DNA of 64,000 bases from assembly GCF_902809835.1 (NCBI RefSeq), contig NZ_CADDWM010000015.1, positions 806,001-870,000 of the forward strand, in the 5' to 3' direction. The stretch's first letter is position 1; every line of letters starts with the position of its first letter. The stretch is from Agromyces sp. Marseille-P2726. GTDB lineage: Bacteria; Actinomycetota; Actinomycetes; Actinomycetales; Microbacteriaceae. Below the pieces are notes generated by a model that worked only from the letters and a program-made list of their open reading frames with translations, did not search any database and was not told the DNA's origin. Made by a program: the position numbers and the translations under genes. Shown here one piece after another: positions 1-8,900 of the stretch.

Positions 1-882
1 GCCGACGCGCGCCGACAGCCAGGCGAAGCCGTCGAACCGCACACCGTCGGCGCCGAACATCTCGAGGTGGAGGTGCGGGCCGGTCGACTGGCCGGTCGAG
101 CCGACGAGGCCGAGCTGCTGACCGGCGGTCACCTGGTCGCCGACCGAGACCGCCAGCGAACCGTACTGCATGTGGGCGTAGGAGCTCGTGATGAGCTCGC
201 CGTCGATGTTGTGCTGCACCTCGACGTTGACCCCGAGGCCGCCGCCGTTCTCGGTGGCGAGCACGACGACGCCGTCGGCGATCGACATGACCGGCGTGCC
301 GTTGCCCGGGTTGAAGTCGATGCCGTCGTGGAACGTCGAGCAACCGCCACAGGGCGCCTCCCTGGGGCCGAAGCCCGATGCCCGCTTCTCCCACGAGACG
401 ACGGGCCAGACGACGAGGCCCGACTTGACGACCGAGACGCTGCCGACGCCGGCAACCTCCGAGACGATCGGCGGCGGCGCCGCCTCGACCGAGTAACCCC
501 CGGCCGAGAGCGTCTTCACCTCCGCCTCACCCGAGACGGCGAGGTGCTGCGGCTCGTACGAGATCGAGTCCTCGACCGGCGCGTACACGGAGGCTCGGGG
601 CTCGGCCTCGTTCGCGGTGACCGCGAGGGCCGGCAGGCCGGTCGAGATCATCATCCCGCCGACGAAGGTCATCGCGAGCACCGAGAAGGCGGGGCGCGCC
701 GAACCCGATCGACGGCGGGGATCCGCGGGCCGGGCCGACGCAGCGGTGGTCGACGGGGTCGCCGACGTCGATCCGAAGGTGCGAGGAGCTTTCCGGGTGC
801 CGGAGGACTTGCGGGTCCGGCGGAGGCTGAAGCGGACAGGTGCTGGTGCGGCCGCACGGCGGCCATGCTGAGGGGAGGTCAT
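1..882 (-). CDS. M23 (LytM-type) peptidoglycan endopeptidase, 3' end outside window
   Basis: The first 294 codons are in the window; the stop lies before base 1. Members of family M23 are zinc endopeptidases that cut peptide cross-links of peptidoglycan outside the membrane. Residues 1-65 are rich in Arg, Ser and Pro, about 66-88 form a hydrophobic export or anchor segment, and the catalytic domain starts near residue 155. The metal site is visible: His185 and Asp189 in FHDGID, His237 in YAHM, and the HLHLE motif with His270 and His272. The ATG at 882 opens the frame; I see no strong ribosome site in front of it. An intrinsic terminator-like hairpin lies 33 bases upstream, so expression may be attenuated. 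Family assignment is secure; physiological substrate is unknown. Confidence 0.9.
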   Translation of the reverse strand, partial: MTSPQHGRRAAAPAPVRFSLRRTRKSSGTRKAPRTFGSTSATPSTTAASARPADPRRRSGSARPAFSVLAMTFVGGMMISTGLPALAVTANEAEPRASVYAPVEDSISYEPQHLAVSGEAEVKTLSAGGYSVEAAPPPIVSEVAGVGSVSVVKSGLVVWPVVSWEKRASGFGPREAPCGGCSTFHDGIDFNPGNGTPVMSIADGVVVLATENGGGLGVNVEVQHNIDGELITSSYAHMQYGSLAVSVGDQVTAGQQLGLVGSTGQSTGPHLHLEMFGADGVRFDGFAWLSARVG

Positions 883-914
883 CGAGTGCGTTACGTGTCT
901 GATTCGGGGGCGTG

Positions 915-940
915 AAAAAATCCCGACCTACGTCCGGGAT
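915..940 (-). terminator. Intrinsic terminator-like hairpin with six-U tail
   Basis: Read on the minus strand, a 6-bp stem (ATCCCG/CGGGAT, 9-base loop) is followed directly by TTTTTT. It may end typA transcription, whose stop codon is 172 bases upstream. It may equally sit in the leader of the M23 gene that begins at 882. Confidence 0.6.
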
Positions 941-955
941 TCGGGCAATTCCGAC

Positions 956-1002
956 AAACTACGCACCGAATCTGGGAGGAACCTCCGTTATCGAACCGTA
1001 AT
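956..1002 (-). promoter_or_regulatory. Candidate M23 promoter with MtrA-like element
   Basis: On the minus strand a TTACGGTTCGATAACGG element (1000-984) lies above a possible -10 box TAGTTT (961-956). Repeated, spaced TTAC/TAAC-type half sites resemble sites bound by the actinobacterial response regulator MtrA at cell-wall hydrolase genes. The 10-mer TCGATAACGG recurs in front of the solute-binding protein gene near 8815. Function is inferred only. Confidence 0.3.
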
Positions 1003-1111
1003 CTGGGAAACCCCCGAGAACGATGCGTTCGAATCGATATCCGCCCGGCTGCCCGAGCACCCGTCGCGCTGTCGCAGGGGCACGATCACGAGCAGCGCCG
1101 GAACGGCCTGG

Positions 1112-3034
1112 TCAGGCCTGTTTCTTGAGCCGGGAGGCGAGGCGCGCACGGGCCGTCTGGTCGAGCTCGACCTTGCGGATTCGCACCTTCTCGGGCGTCA
1201 CTTCGACGCACTCGTCTTCACGCGCGAATTCCAGGCATTCCTCCAGGGTGAGCTGCCGTGAGGGCGTCATCGACTCGAAGGTGTCCGCCGTGGAGGAGCG
1301 CATGTTCGTGAGCTTCTTCTCCTTGGTGATGTTCACGTCCATGTCGTCGCTGCGCGAGTTCTCGCCGATGACCATGCCCTCGTACACCTCCTCGGTGGGG
1401 TTCACGAAGAAGGTCATCCGCTCCTGCAGGGCGATGATCGCGAACGGGGTCACGACGCCTGCCCGGTCGGCGACGATCGAACCGTTGCTTCTCGTCGTGA
1501 TCGCGCCTGCCCACTCGCCGTAGCCGTGCGAGATCGCGTTCGCGATGCCGGTGCCACGCGTGATGGTGAGGAACTCGGTGCGGAACCCGATGAGGCCGCG
1601 GCTCGGCACGATGAACTCCATGCGCACCCACCCTGTGCCGTGGTTCGCCATGTTCTCCATGCGACCCTTACGGGCGGCGAGCAGCTGCGTGATCGCGCCG
1701 AGGTACTCCTCGGGAGCGTCGATCGTCAGGTGCTCGTACGGTTCGTGCACCTTGCCGTCGACCGTCTTCGTGACCACCTGCGGCTTGCCGACGGTGAGCT
1801 CGAATCCCTCTCGTCGCATCTGCTCGACGAGGATCGCGAGTGCCAGCTCACCGCGGCCCTGCACCTCCCAGGCGTCGGGGCGGCCGATGTCGACGACCTT
1901 CAGCGATACGTTGCCGACGAGCTCACGGTCGAGGCGGTCCTTCACCATGCGCGCGGTGAGCTTGTGCCCCTTGACCTTGCCGACGATGGGCGAGGTGTTG
2001 GTGCCGATCGTCATCGAGATCGCGGGATCGTCGACGTGGATCGCCGGCAGCGGACGCACATCCTCGGGATCGGCGAGCGTCTCGCCGATCGTGATGTCCT
2101 CGATGCCCGCGACGGCGATGATGTCACCGGGACCGGCCTCCTCGGCGGGGAATCGGTCGAGCGCCTTCGTCTTCAGCAGCTCAGTGACGCGCACGTTCGA
2201 GTGCGACCCGTCGTGACGTACCCACGCCACGGTCTGGCCCTTCCGGATCCGGCCGTTGAAGACGCGGAGCAGCGCGAGGCGACCGAGGAATGGCGACGCG
2301 TCGAGGTTGGTGACCCACGCCTGCAGCGGCGCCTCGTCGTCATAGGTTGGCGCCGGCACGTGCTGCAGGATCGCCTCGAAGAGCGGCTCGAGGTCTTCGC
2401 TGTCGGGAAGGCTGCCGTTCGCGGGCTTCGTGGTGGACGCGCGACCCGCCTTGCCCGAGGCGTACACGACGGGCACGTCGAGGATGGCATCGAGGTCGAG
2501 CTCGCCGTCGGTGCCGCCGGATGCGGCATCGTCGGCGAGGTCGGACGCGAGGCCGAGGAGCAGGTCCTGGCTCTCGGCCACCACCTCGTCGATGCGAGCA
2601 TCGGGTCGGTCGGTCTTGTTGACGAGCAGGATCACCGGGAGGCGCGCCTCGAGCGCCTTGCGCAGCACGAACCGGGTCTGCGGCAGCGGGCCTTCGCTCG
2701 CATCCACGAGCAGCACGACGCCGTCGACCATCGACAGGCCTCGCTCGACCTCACCGCCGAAGTCGGCGTGGCCCGGCGTGTCGATGACATTGATGGTGAC
2801 AGGGCCGGATGTCGCGTGCACACCGTCGTACTCGATGGCCGTGTTCTTCGCGAGGATCGTGATGCCCTTCTCGCGCTCGAGCTCGTTCGAGTCCATGGCG
2901 CGCTCGTCGACGTGCGCGTGCTCGGCGAAGGAGTGGGTCTGCTTCAGCATGGCGTCGACGAGCGTCGTCTTGCCGTGGTCGACGTGGGCGACGATCGCGA
3001 CGTTGCGCAGGTCGTTGCGGGTGGCGTTGGCCAT
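1112..3034 (-). CDS. typA: Translational GTPase TypA/BipA
   Basis: A 640-residue ribosome-binding GTPase of the EF-G-like TypA/BipA family, which acts on 50S maturation and stress adaptation. The P-loop reads AHVDHGKTT at residues 16-24, followed by the EREKGITI switch I segment, DTPGHADF (G3) and NKTDRPDA (G4), then EF-G-like domains II, III and V and the family-specific C-terminal domain. Length matches the usual 610-640. An upstream in-frame ATG at 3058 exists, but the ATG at 3034 has GAGGA seven bases before it and gives the usual MANATRN-type N-terminus, so I chose it. It is a single-gene unit, with the peptide transporter operon ending upstream behind a strong hairpin. Confidence 0.97.
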   Translation of the reverse strand: MANATRNDLRNVAIVAHVDHGKTTLVDAMLKQTHSFAEHAHVDERAMDSNELEREKGITILAKNTAIEYDGVHATSGPVTINVIDTPGHADFGGEVERGLSMVDGVVLLVDASEGPLPQTRFVLRKALEARLPVILLVNKTDRPDARIDEVVAESQDLLLGLASDLADDAASGGTDGELDLDAILDVPVVYASGKAGRASTTKPANGSLPDSEDLEPLFEAILQHVPAPTYDDEAPLQAWVTNLDASPFLGRLALLRVFNGRIRKGQTVAWVRHDGSHSNVRVTELLKTKALDRFPAEEAGPGDIIAVAGIEDITIGETLADPEDVRPLPAIHVDDPAISMTIGTNTSPIVGKVKGHKLTARMVKDRLDRELVGNVSLKVVDIGRPDAWEVQGRGELALAILVEQMRREGFELTVGKPQVVTKTVDGKVHEPYEHLTIDAPEEYLGAITQLLAARKGRMENMANHGTGWVRMEFIVPSRGLIGFRTEFLTITRGTGIANAISHGYGEWAGAITTRSNGSIVADRAGVVTPFAIIALQERMTFFVNPTEEVYEGMVIGENSRSDDMDVNITKEKKLTNMRSSTADTFESMTPSRQLTLEECLEFAREDECVEVTPEKVRIRKVELDQTARARLASRLKKQA

Positions 3035-3186
3035 TGGTGGGTCCTCGCGATGTGGCATCCGTCATCTGCCGATTTCGGGCTCGGCGGGGCCGCGCGGATG
3101 CGCTGGATGGGAGTCTGTGGGAGCGCGGACGACCGTGAACCACGGTACGCGCTTTGTTCAGCCTAGCGTGCCTTGCCGAACGAACG

Positions 3187-3227
3187 CCGAACGCCCGGCA
3201 TCCGAATGGACGGAACCGGGCGTTCGG
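3187..3227 (-). terminator. 12-bp perfect stem hairpin after the peptide transporter operon
   Basis: CCGAACGCCCGG (3187-3198) and CCGGGCGTTCGG (3216-3227) are exact reverse complements separated by 17 bases, starting 11 bases past the stop codon of the ATP-binding protein gene. There is no clear U-run, which is common for high-GC actinobacterial terminators. Confidence 0.65.
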
Positions 3228-3238
3228 AGTGGATGACG

Positions 3239-5011
3239 CTACGCGCCGAGCTCGATGTTCGCCCCGGGGATCGCCGCGAGCAGGTCGCGGGTGTACTGCT
3301 CCTTGGGGTTGTCGAACACCTCGTCGGTGGTCGCGGCCTCGACGATCCGTCCGCGCTGCATCACGCATACGTTGTCGGCGATGACCCGCACGACGGCCAG
3401 GTCGTGCGTGATGAACAGGTAGGTCAGGCCGAGTTCCGCCTGGAGGTCGGCGAGCAGTCGCAGGATCTGCGCCTGCACCAGCACGTCGAGAGCCGAGACG
3501 GCCTCGTCGAGCACGACGATCTCGGGCTTCAGTGCCAGCGCACGGGCGATGGCGATGCGCTGTCGCTGACCGCCCGACAACTCGTTCGGGTACCGGCCCG
3601 CCAGGGAGCGGGGCAGCGAGACCTGGTCGAGCAGCTCGAACACCCGCTCACGTCGCGACGCCTTGGTGCCGTACTTGTGGGTGAACAGCGGCTCGGCGAT
3701 GGTGTTGCCGATGTTGCGCAGGGGGTTCAACGACCCGTACGGGTCCTGGAAGACGGGCTGCATCCGGCTGCGGAGGCGGAACAGCTCCTTGCCGCTCGTG
3801 GACGCGAGATCCTGGCCGCCCACGACGATCCGGCCGCTGGTCGCGTCCTCCAGCTTGAGCAGCATCTTGGCCACCGTCGACTTGCCCGAGCCCGACTCGC
3901 CGACGAGGGCGGTCGTGGTCCCCTTGGCGATCTCGAACGAGACGTCGTCGACCGCCGTGAACTCACCTGAGCCGCGGATCTTGAAGACCTTGGTCAGGTT
4001 CTCGACCACGATCGCCGGTGGAGCGGAGGCGGCTGCCTCGACGGCTTCGGCGTGCGCCTCGGCCGTGGCGATAAGGTCGATCTCGTCGCCGGCTGCGTGG
4101 GCGGCATCGCCCTGCATGGAGGTCTCTGCGGCGGCGATGCTGCCGACCGACTGGATTCGCCGCGAAGCAAGGCTGGGCGCGGCGGCCACGAGCCGCTGCG
4201 TGTACGGGTGCTGCGGATTCTGCAGGATCTCGATCGAGGGACCCGACTCCACGATCTTGCCCTTGTACATCACCACGAGCTGCTCCGCACGCTCGGCGGC
4301 GAGCCCGAGATCGTGGGTGATGAACAGCAGCGTCGTGCCGAGCTCGCGGGTGAGGGACTCGAGGTGGTCGAGGATCACGCGCTGCACGGTCACGTCGAGG
4401 GCGGACGTAGGTTCGTCGGCGATCAGGAGTTGCGGATCGGCCGCCAGCCCCATGCCGATGAGGACGCGCTGGCGCATGCCGCCCGAGAACTGATGCGGGA
4501 ACTGCTTCAGGCGTCGGTCGGCATCCTGCAGCCCGGCCTGCTTGAGCACATCGATCGCGCGCTTCTTGATCTCCTTCCGGCCCGTCGCGATGCCGTTGGC
4601 CTTGATCGCTTCCTCGACCTGGAAGCCGATCGACCACACCGGATTGAGGTTCGACATCGGGTCCTGGGGAACGAAACCGATCTTGCGACCGCGGATCGAC
4701 TGCATCTCCTGCTCCGAGGACTGCGCCAGATCCTGGCCATCGAGGAGGATCTGGCCACCCGCGATGTGCCCGGTGCCGGGAAGGAGGTTGATGATCGCGT
4801 GCGCCGTCGTCGACTTGCCCGACCCCGACTCGCCTACGATCGCGAGGCTCTGCCCGCGGTACAGCGTGAGGTTCACGCCGTCGACGGCGTTCAGCACCCC
4901 GTCTTGAGTGTTGAATCCGACGCGGAGATCCTTGATCTCGAGCAGCGGACGCTCGCCGACGTCGGTCGCCGTTCGCGACTCCACGTCGCTCCGGTTCACG
5001 GTCTCGCTCAT
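3239..5011 (-). CDS. Dipeptide/oligopeptide ABC transporter, fused double ATP-binding protein
   Basis: A 590-residue protein with two complete ABC ATPase domains in one chain, equivalent to DppD plus DppF. The first Walker A is GESGSGKST (Lys66) with signature FSGGMRQRV; the second has Lys377 and signature LSGGQRQRI. Both carry Walker B ADEPTSALD/LDEAVSALD segments and the oligopeptide-transporter C-terminal extension after each domain (AAAPSL, AAIPGA). It powers import through the two permeases encoded just upstream. Its ATG overlaps the TGA of the upstream permease gene (ATGA), so translation is probably coupled. Fusion of the two ATPases is common in actinobacterial Opp/Dpp systems. Substrate is not determinable; peptides are likely. 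Confidence 0.93.
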   Translation of the reverse strand: MSETVNRSDVESRTATDVGERPLLEIKDLRVGFNTQDGVLNAVDGVNLTLYRGQSLAIVGESGSGKSTTAHAIINLLPGTGHIAGGQILLDGQDLAQSSEQEMQSIRGRKIGFVPQDPMSNLNPVWSIGFQVEEAIKANGIATGRKEIKKRAIDVLKQAGLQDADRRLKQFPHQFSGGMRQRVLIGMGLAADPQLLIADEPTSALDVTVQRVILDHLESLTRELGTTLLFITHDLGLAAERAEQLVVMYKGKIVESGPSIEILQNPQHPYTQRLVAAAPSLASRRIQSVGSIAAAETSMQGDAAHAAGDEIDLIATAEAHAEAVEAAASAPPAIVVENLTKVFKIRGSGEFTAVDDVSFEIAKGTTTALVGESGSGKSTVAKMLLKLEDATSGRIVVGGQDLASTSGKELFRLRSRMQPVFQDPYGSLNPLRNIGNTIAEPLFTHKYGTKASRRERVFELLDQVSLPRSLAGRYPNELSGGQRQRIAIARALALKPEIVVLDEAVSALDVLVQAQILRLLADLQAELGLTYLFITHDLAVVRVIADNVCVMQRGRIVEAATTDEVFDNPKEQYTRDLLAAIPGANIELGA

Positions 5012-5967
5012 CGCTGTGCCCTCGCCTTCGGGTCGAGAGCATCGCGGAGGGCTTCGCCGAGCATGATGAAGCTCAGCACCGTGATGGAGAGTGCGATCGA
5101 AGGCAGGATGAGCACCTGCGGCGCCGTGCGCAGGTCGGTCTGCGCCTGGCTGATGTCATTGCCCCACGACATGGTGTCCGAGGGGAGGCCGACGCCGAGG
5201 AACGAGAGTGTCGCTTCGGCAACGATCGCCGACGCGAGCGAGAGCGTCGTGATGACGATGACCGGTGCGATCGAGTTGGGGAGTACGTGCCGCAGGAGGA
5301 TCCGGAACCGTGAGACGCCGAGGGCGGTGGCCGCCATGACGAAGTCGGAGTTCTTCACCCTGAGGATCTCGGCTCTCAGCACACGCGCGGTGGCCGGCCA
5401 GGCGAAGAGGCCGATCGCAAGCGAGATCACCCACACGTTCGCGTACCGCGACAGCACCGACATGACGACCACGGCGGCGAGGATGTAGGGGATGGAGAAG
5501 AAGATGTCGCCGATCCGCGAGAGGACCGAGTCGATCCATCCGCCGTAGAAGCCCGAGAAGGCTCCGAACACGATGCCGAGGAAGGCCACGAGGAAGGTCA
5601 CGATGAGACCGACCGAGAGCGACGTGGATGCACCGTGAACGATGCGCGAATAGATGTCGCAGCCCTGCTTGGTGAACCCGAGCGGGTGCCCCTCGGTCGG
5701 GGCGCCGTTGCTGTTGGCGAGTTGGCAGTCGTTGTTCGGGGGCACCTGGGTGAACCAGGTCGGGAACAGAGCGACGATGACGACGATCAGGATGAGCGCA
5801 AGCGAGATCCAGAACATCGGCCGCCGGCGGACGTCGGCCCAGGCATCGGTCCAGAGGTTGGAGGGCTTGCCTTCGGTCTTGACGGAATCGACCGCGAGGA
5901 GGGGCGTCTCGTCGACCGGCGCCACGTAGTGCTGCTGGTTCGGTCTGGTGCGGGCGTTACTTGGCAT
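5008..5967 (-). CDS. dppC: Dipeptide/oligopeptide ABC transporter permease, DppC type
   Basis: Inner-membrane permease of about 319 residues from the start chosen here, with an N-terminal cytoplasmic tail, a first membrane span (ISLALILIVVIVALFP), an extracellular loop and the binding-protein-dependent transport domain with five further spans. The ATPase-contact EAA region is recognisable around the segment ATALGVSRFRILLRHVLPN. I prefer the ATG at 5967 over the upstream ATG at 5994: GAGGAT precedes it by five bases and it overlaps the end of the preceding permease gene by 11 bases, typical of coupled transporter genes. Partner of the DppB-type permease upstream and the fused ATPase downstream. 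Confidence 0.92.
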   Translation of the reverse strand: MPSNARTRPNQQHYVAPVDETPLLAVDSVKTEGKPSNLWTDAWADVRRRPMFWISLALILIVVIVALFPTWFTQVPPNNDCQLANSNGAPTEGHPLGFTKQGCDIYSRIVHGASTSLSVGLIVTFLVAFLGIVFGAFSGFYGGWIDSVLSRIGDIFFSIPYILAAVVVMSVLSRYANVWVISLAIGLFAWPATARVLRAEILRVKNSDFVMAATALGVSRFRILLRHVLPNSIAPVIVITTLSLASAIVAEATLSFLGVGLPSDTMSWGNDISQAQTDLRTAPQVLILPSIALSITVLSFIMLGEALRDALDPKARAQR

Positions 5968-6886
5968 AGCGGATCCTCGGGTCGAGAACGGCATAGAACA
6001 GATCGATCAGCAGGTTCACCACGAGATAGATCAGCACCATGACAGTGACGAAGGCGACGACGGTGGGGTTCTCCCCCCGGATGATCGCCTGGTAGACGGT
6101 ACGGCCGACGCCCGGCACATTGAAGATTCCCTCGGTGACGACCGCGCCGACCATGAGCGTGCCGAAGTCGACGGCCAGGTAGGTGACGACCGGAATGAGT
6201 GAGTTTCGGAGGATGTGGACCGGGACGATTCGTTTGCGGGAAAGGCCCTTGCTCGCGGCAGTGCGAACGAAGTCGAGGCCGCTCGTCTCGATGACCGACG
6301 CCCTCGTCAGTCGGACGATCATGGCGAAGCTGCCGGTTGCCAGCACCAGAGCCGGAAGTATCAAGTCTTGTGTCGGGGCTCCGGTGCCGACCGTGGTGCG
6401 GAACCATCCGAGTTGGATTCCGAAGATGAGCTGCGCCACGAAGCCCACGACGAAGATCGGAACCGAGATGAGGATGAGACTCACCACGAGTGCGCTCGCG
6501 TCGAAGATACCGCCCTTGCGGAGCCCGGAGACGAGGCCGACGGAGACGCCGGCGACCATCAGGAAGAACACCGAGAGGGCCGCGAGGCGAAGGGTCACCG
6601 GGAACGTCTGCGCGAGGATCTCCGTGACGGGCTGACCCGAGAACGAGGTGCCGAGGTCGCCTCGGAAGATGCCGCCGAGGAAGTAGAGATACTGGACGAT
6701 GAACGGCTGATCGAGATGATATCTCTCGCGCAACTGCTCGACCACCGCTGGCGGTGGGGTCTTCTCGCCGAAGAGCGCGATGATCGGGTCGCCCGGCATG
6801 GCGAAGACCATGAAGTAGATCAGGAACGTGGTGCCGAGCAGGACCGGGATCACCTGCAGTACTCGGCGCACGATATAGCCGGCCAT
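5957..6886 (-). CDS. dppB: Dipeptide/oligopeptide ABC transporter permease, DppB type
   Basis: A 309-residue permease with the conserved DppB opening (first span RRVLQVIPVLLGTTFLIYF, then MPGDPI), a periplasmic loop with the HLDQPF segment and the transport domain ending in LDPRIRYAK. The EAA loop is visible around ASKGLSRKRIVPVHILRNS. With the DppC-type protein it forms the membrane channel of the importer. It is the first permease after the solute-binding protein gene; the 185-base gap between them contains a 32-base perfect palindrome, and a possible TAGCAT box further down could give a second start for the membrane genes. Confidence 0.93.
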   Translation of the reverse strand: MAGYIVRRVLQVIPVLLGTTFLIYFMVFAMPGDPIIALFGEKTPPPAVVEQLRERYHLDQPFIVQYLYFLGGIFRGDLGTSFSGQPVTEILAQTFPVTLRLAALSVFFLMVAGVSVGLVSGLRKGGIFDASALVVSLILISVPIFVVGFVAQLIFGIQLGWFRTTVGTGAPTQDLILPALVLATGSFAMIVRLTRASVIETSGLDFVRTAASKGLSRKRIVPVHILRNSLIPVVTYLAVDFGTLMVGAVVTEGIFNVPGVGRTVYQAIIRGENPTVVAFVTVMVLIYLVVNLLIDLFYAVLDPRIRYAK

Positions 6887-6997
6887 GTATCAGGCCTCGC
6901 TGTTCGTGGATATTGACATGCTGAAGAAACCTCACCGTGTGGGAGTTCGTCTCCACGATGCTACGCCGATCGGGCGAGCACCGGGTGATTACGTGGA

Positions 6998-7029
6998 GTG
7001 GGGCGGCAGCCGATCGGCTGCCGCCCCAC
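6998..7029 (-). terminator. 32-base perfect palindrome between solute-binding and permease genes
   Basis: Bases 6998-7013 and 7014-7029 are exact reverse complements with no central spacer, so the RNA can form a very stable hairpin 43 bases after the binding-protein stop codon. Such hairpins usually act as partial terminators or 3' protection, raising binding-protein mRNA over permease mRNA. Confidence 0.7.
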
Positions 7030-7071
7030 GGGCGGCTCAGAGTCTAACCCCGAGTCGCTCTGGAACGAGAA

Positions 7072-8694
7072 TTACTCGCTCTTGGTGATCTGGTAGTAGA
7101 GCGGAACGGTGTTCCAGCCGAACTCCACATTGTCGACCTGCTCGCCCCACGCGCCAGCGGTGTTGGTGTACCACAGCGGGATGGCGGGGAGGTCCTGGAA
7201 GAGGATCTCCTGGGCCTGCTGGAACTTCTCGATACCCGCTTCGACCTCGGTCGCCGCGAGGCCTTCGCTGATCAGCGCGTCGAACTCGGGGTTCGAGTAG
7301 TCGCCGTCGTTCGAGCCGGCACCAGTGCCGTACAGCGGTCCGAGCGCGTTGACCATCGACGGGTAGTCGAACTGCCATCCGGTACGGAACGGCGTCTGGA
7401 TCGAACGGTCGGTGACGGAGGTACGCAGCTCGGCGAACGTCGGGACCGGGGCGCCCGAGGCGTCGATGCCGAGGTTGTTCTTCAGCTGGTTCGCCACCGC
7501 GTCCACCCAGCCCTGGTTCGGGCCGTCGGAGTTGTAGGCGAGCTGGAACGAGCCGCTCCACGGGCTGATCGCGTCAGCCTGCGCCCACAGCTCCTTCGCG
7601 AGGTCGACGTCGAATTCCAGGACCTCGGAGCCGGGGATGTCCTCGGAGTAGCCGTCGATGACCGGCGACGTGAAGTCCTTCGCCGGGGTGCGCGTGCCGC
7701 TGTAGATCACCTCGGTGATCTCGGCGCGGTCGATCGCGTGCGAGATCGCGGCGCGGCGGAGCTTGCCCTCCTCGCCGGCGAAGTGCGGCAGGCGCTCGGG
7801 GAGGGTGATCGTGGCGTTCGCCGCTCCGGGCTCGTTCACCGACCGACCCTCGAACTCCGACTCGAACGTGCCGAGCGCGCTCTCGGGGATGTCCTGCAGC
7901 ACGTCGACGTTTCCGCCCTGGAGGTCGGCATACGCGGCGTCCACATTGGCGTAGAGGATGACGTCGAGCCCACCGTTCTGCGGGGTGCGCGGGCCATCGT
8001 AGTCGGGGTTCACGACGAGGTCGATGCGCTCGTTGTGCTTCCAGGCGCCTTCGCCGTCGAGCATGTACGGGCCGTTGCCGATCGGGTTCTCACCGAAGGC
8101 GTCGATGTCTTCCCACGCCGCTTCGGGCAGGGGGACGAAGGCCGAGTAGCCGAGGCGCAACGGGAAGTCGGACTCGGGCTGCTTCAGCTTCACCTCGAAC
8201 GTCAGGTCGTCGATCACCGTGAGACCCGACATCTCCTCGACGTTCTCGTCGTAGCTGAAGCCCTCGATCGACTCGAAGAAGTAGCTCGAGAGCTGCGCGT
8301 TGTCGAGGGCGGCGCCGTAGTTCCACGCCTTGACGAACGAATCGGCAGTGACCGGCTCGTCGTTGGTGAACTTCAGGCCCTCGCGGATCTTGATGGTGTA
8401 GGTCTGGGAGTCATCGGTCTCGATGGACTCGGCGACATCGTTGTGCGCTGCACCCTGGGCGTCGTAGTACACCAGGCCCGCGAAGATGTTGTCGATGATG
8501 AGACCGCCGCCGACCTCATTCGTATTGGTGGGGATCAGCGGGTTCTGCGGCTCGGTGCTGTTGGTCGAGACGATCGCAGCGGAGCTGCCGGCCTCGCCGG
8601 TGGACCCAGATCCGCCGCTGGTGCAGCCGGAGAGCGCGAGCGCTCCCGCAGCCGCAAGAGCAATGGCGGGCAGGCCAAATCTCTTGATCTTCAA
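7072..8694 (-). CDS. Peptide ABC transporter solute-binding lipoprotein
   Basis: Family-5 extracellular solute-binding protein (DppA/OppA type), 540 residues. The TTG at 8694 is the start because AGGAGG lies six bases before it and it gives a clean lipoprotein signal: MKIKRFG, a hydrophobic core, and the lipobox LSGC with Cys24. After lipid attachment it captures substrate at the outer face of the membrane and hands it to the two permeases encoded downstream. Family landmarks include the NNDEV-like opening region, FTNDEPVTADSFVKAW and the NPxYDGPRTP stretch. The frame continues upstream to 8913, but that extension lacks a signal peptide and a ribosome site and is not used here. Confidence 0.93.
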   Translation of the reverse strand: MKIKRFGLPAIALAAAGALALSGCTSGGSGSTGEAGSSAAIVSTNSTEPQNPLIPTNTNEVGGGLIIDNIFAGLVYYDAQGAAHNDVAESIETDDSQTYTIKIREGLKFTNDEPVTADSFVKAWNYGAALDNAQLSSYFFESIEGFSYDENVEEMSGLTVIDDLTFEVKLKQPESDFPLRLGYSAFVPLPEAAWEDIDAFGENPIGNGPYMLDGEGAWKHNERIDLVVNPDYDGPRTPQNGGLDVILYANVDAAYADLQGGNVDVLQDIPESALGTFESEFEGRSVNEPGAANATITLPERLPHFAGEEGKLRRAAISHAIDRAEITEVIYSGTRTPAKDFTSPVIDGYSEDIPGSEVLEFDVDLAKELWAQADAISPWSGSFQLAYNSDGPNQGWVDAVANQLKNNLGIDASGAPVPTFAELRTSVTDRSIQTPFRTGWQFDYPSMVNALGPLYGTGAGSNDGDYSNPEFDALISEGLAATEVEAGIEKFQQAQEILFQDLPAIPLWYTNTAGAWGEQVDNVEFGWNTVPLYYQITKSE

Positions 8695-8759
8695 TGTTCC
8701 TCCTGGTGAGTGTGCGTCGACAGCACGACTTCTGGCCGCGCTGGATCGCTGGTAGATCG

Positions 8760-8788
8760 AGACTAAGGAGCGGTCTTCGGGGAAGCAA
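8760..8788 (-). promoter_or_regulatory. Promoter of the peptide transporter operon
   Basis: On the minus strand TTGCTT (8788-8783) and TAGTCT (8765-8760) are spaced by 17 bases, a good vegetative sigma match, about 65 bases above the TTG start with its AGGAGG site. Confidence 0.55.
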
Positions 8789-8900
8789 ACCGAACGCCAA
8801 ACCGTTATCGAGGTGCAACGTGACGAAGGCACACGAGGGGGAACCGCTCTCTCACCGCGCACGATTCTTGCGTCGCGATCCCGCGTGCGAGGATGACCGC

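Noticed and set aside
883-1080. c-di-AMP (ydaO) riboswitch before the M23 peptidase
   Set aside because: Such riboswitches often precede actinobacterial wall hydrolases, but I could not find the conserved core segments; only a terminator-like hairpin and a possible operator remain.
3173-5488. Long plus-strand frames opposite the ABC transporter genes
   Set aside because: They are complements of conserved ATPase and permease genes, are Arg/Asp/His-rich without family motifs, and lack start signals. The same holds for other long antisense frames such as those opposite gcvP, xseA-ispH and fumC.
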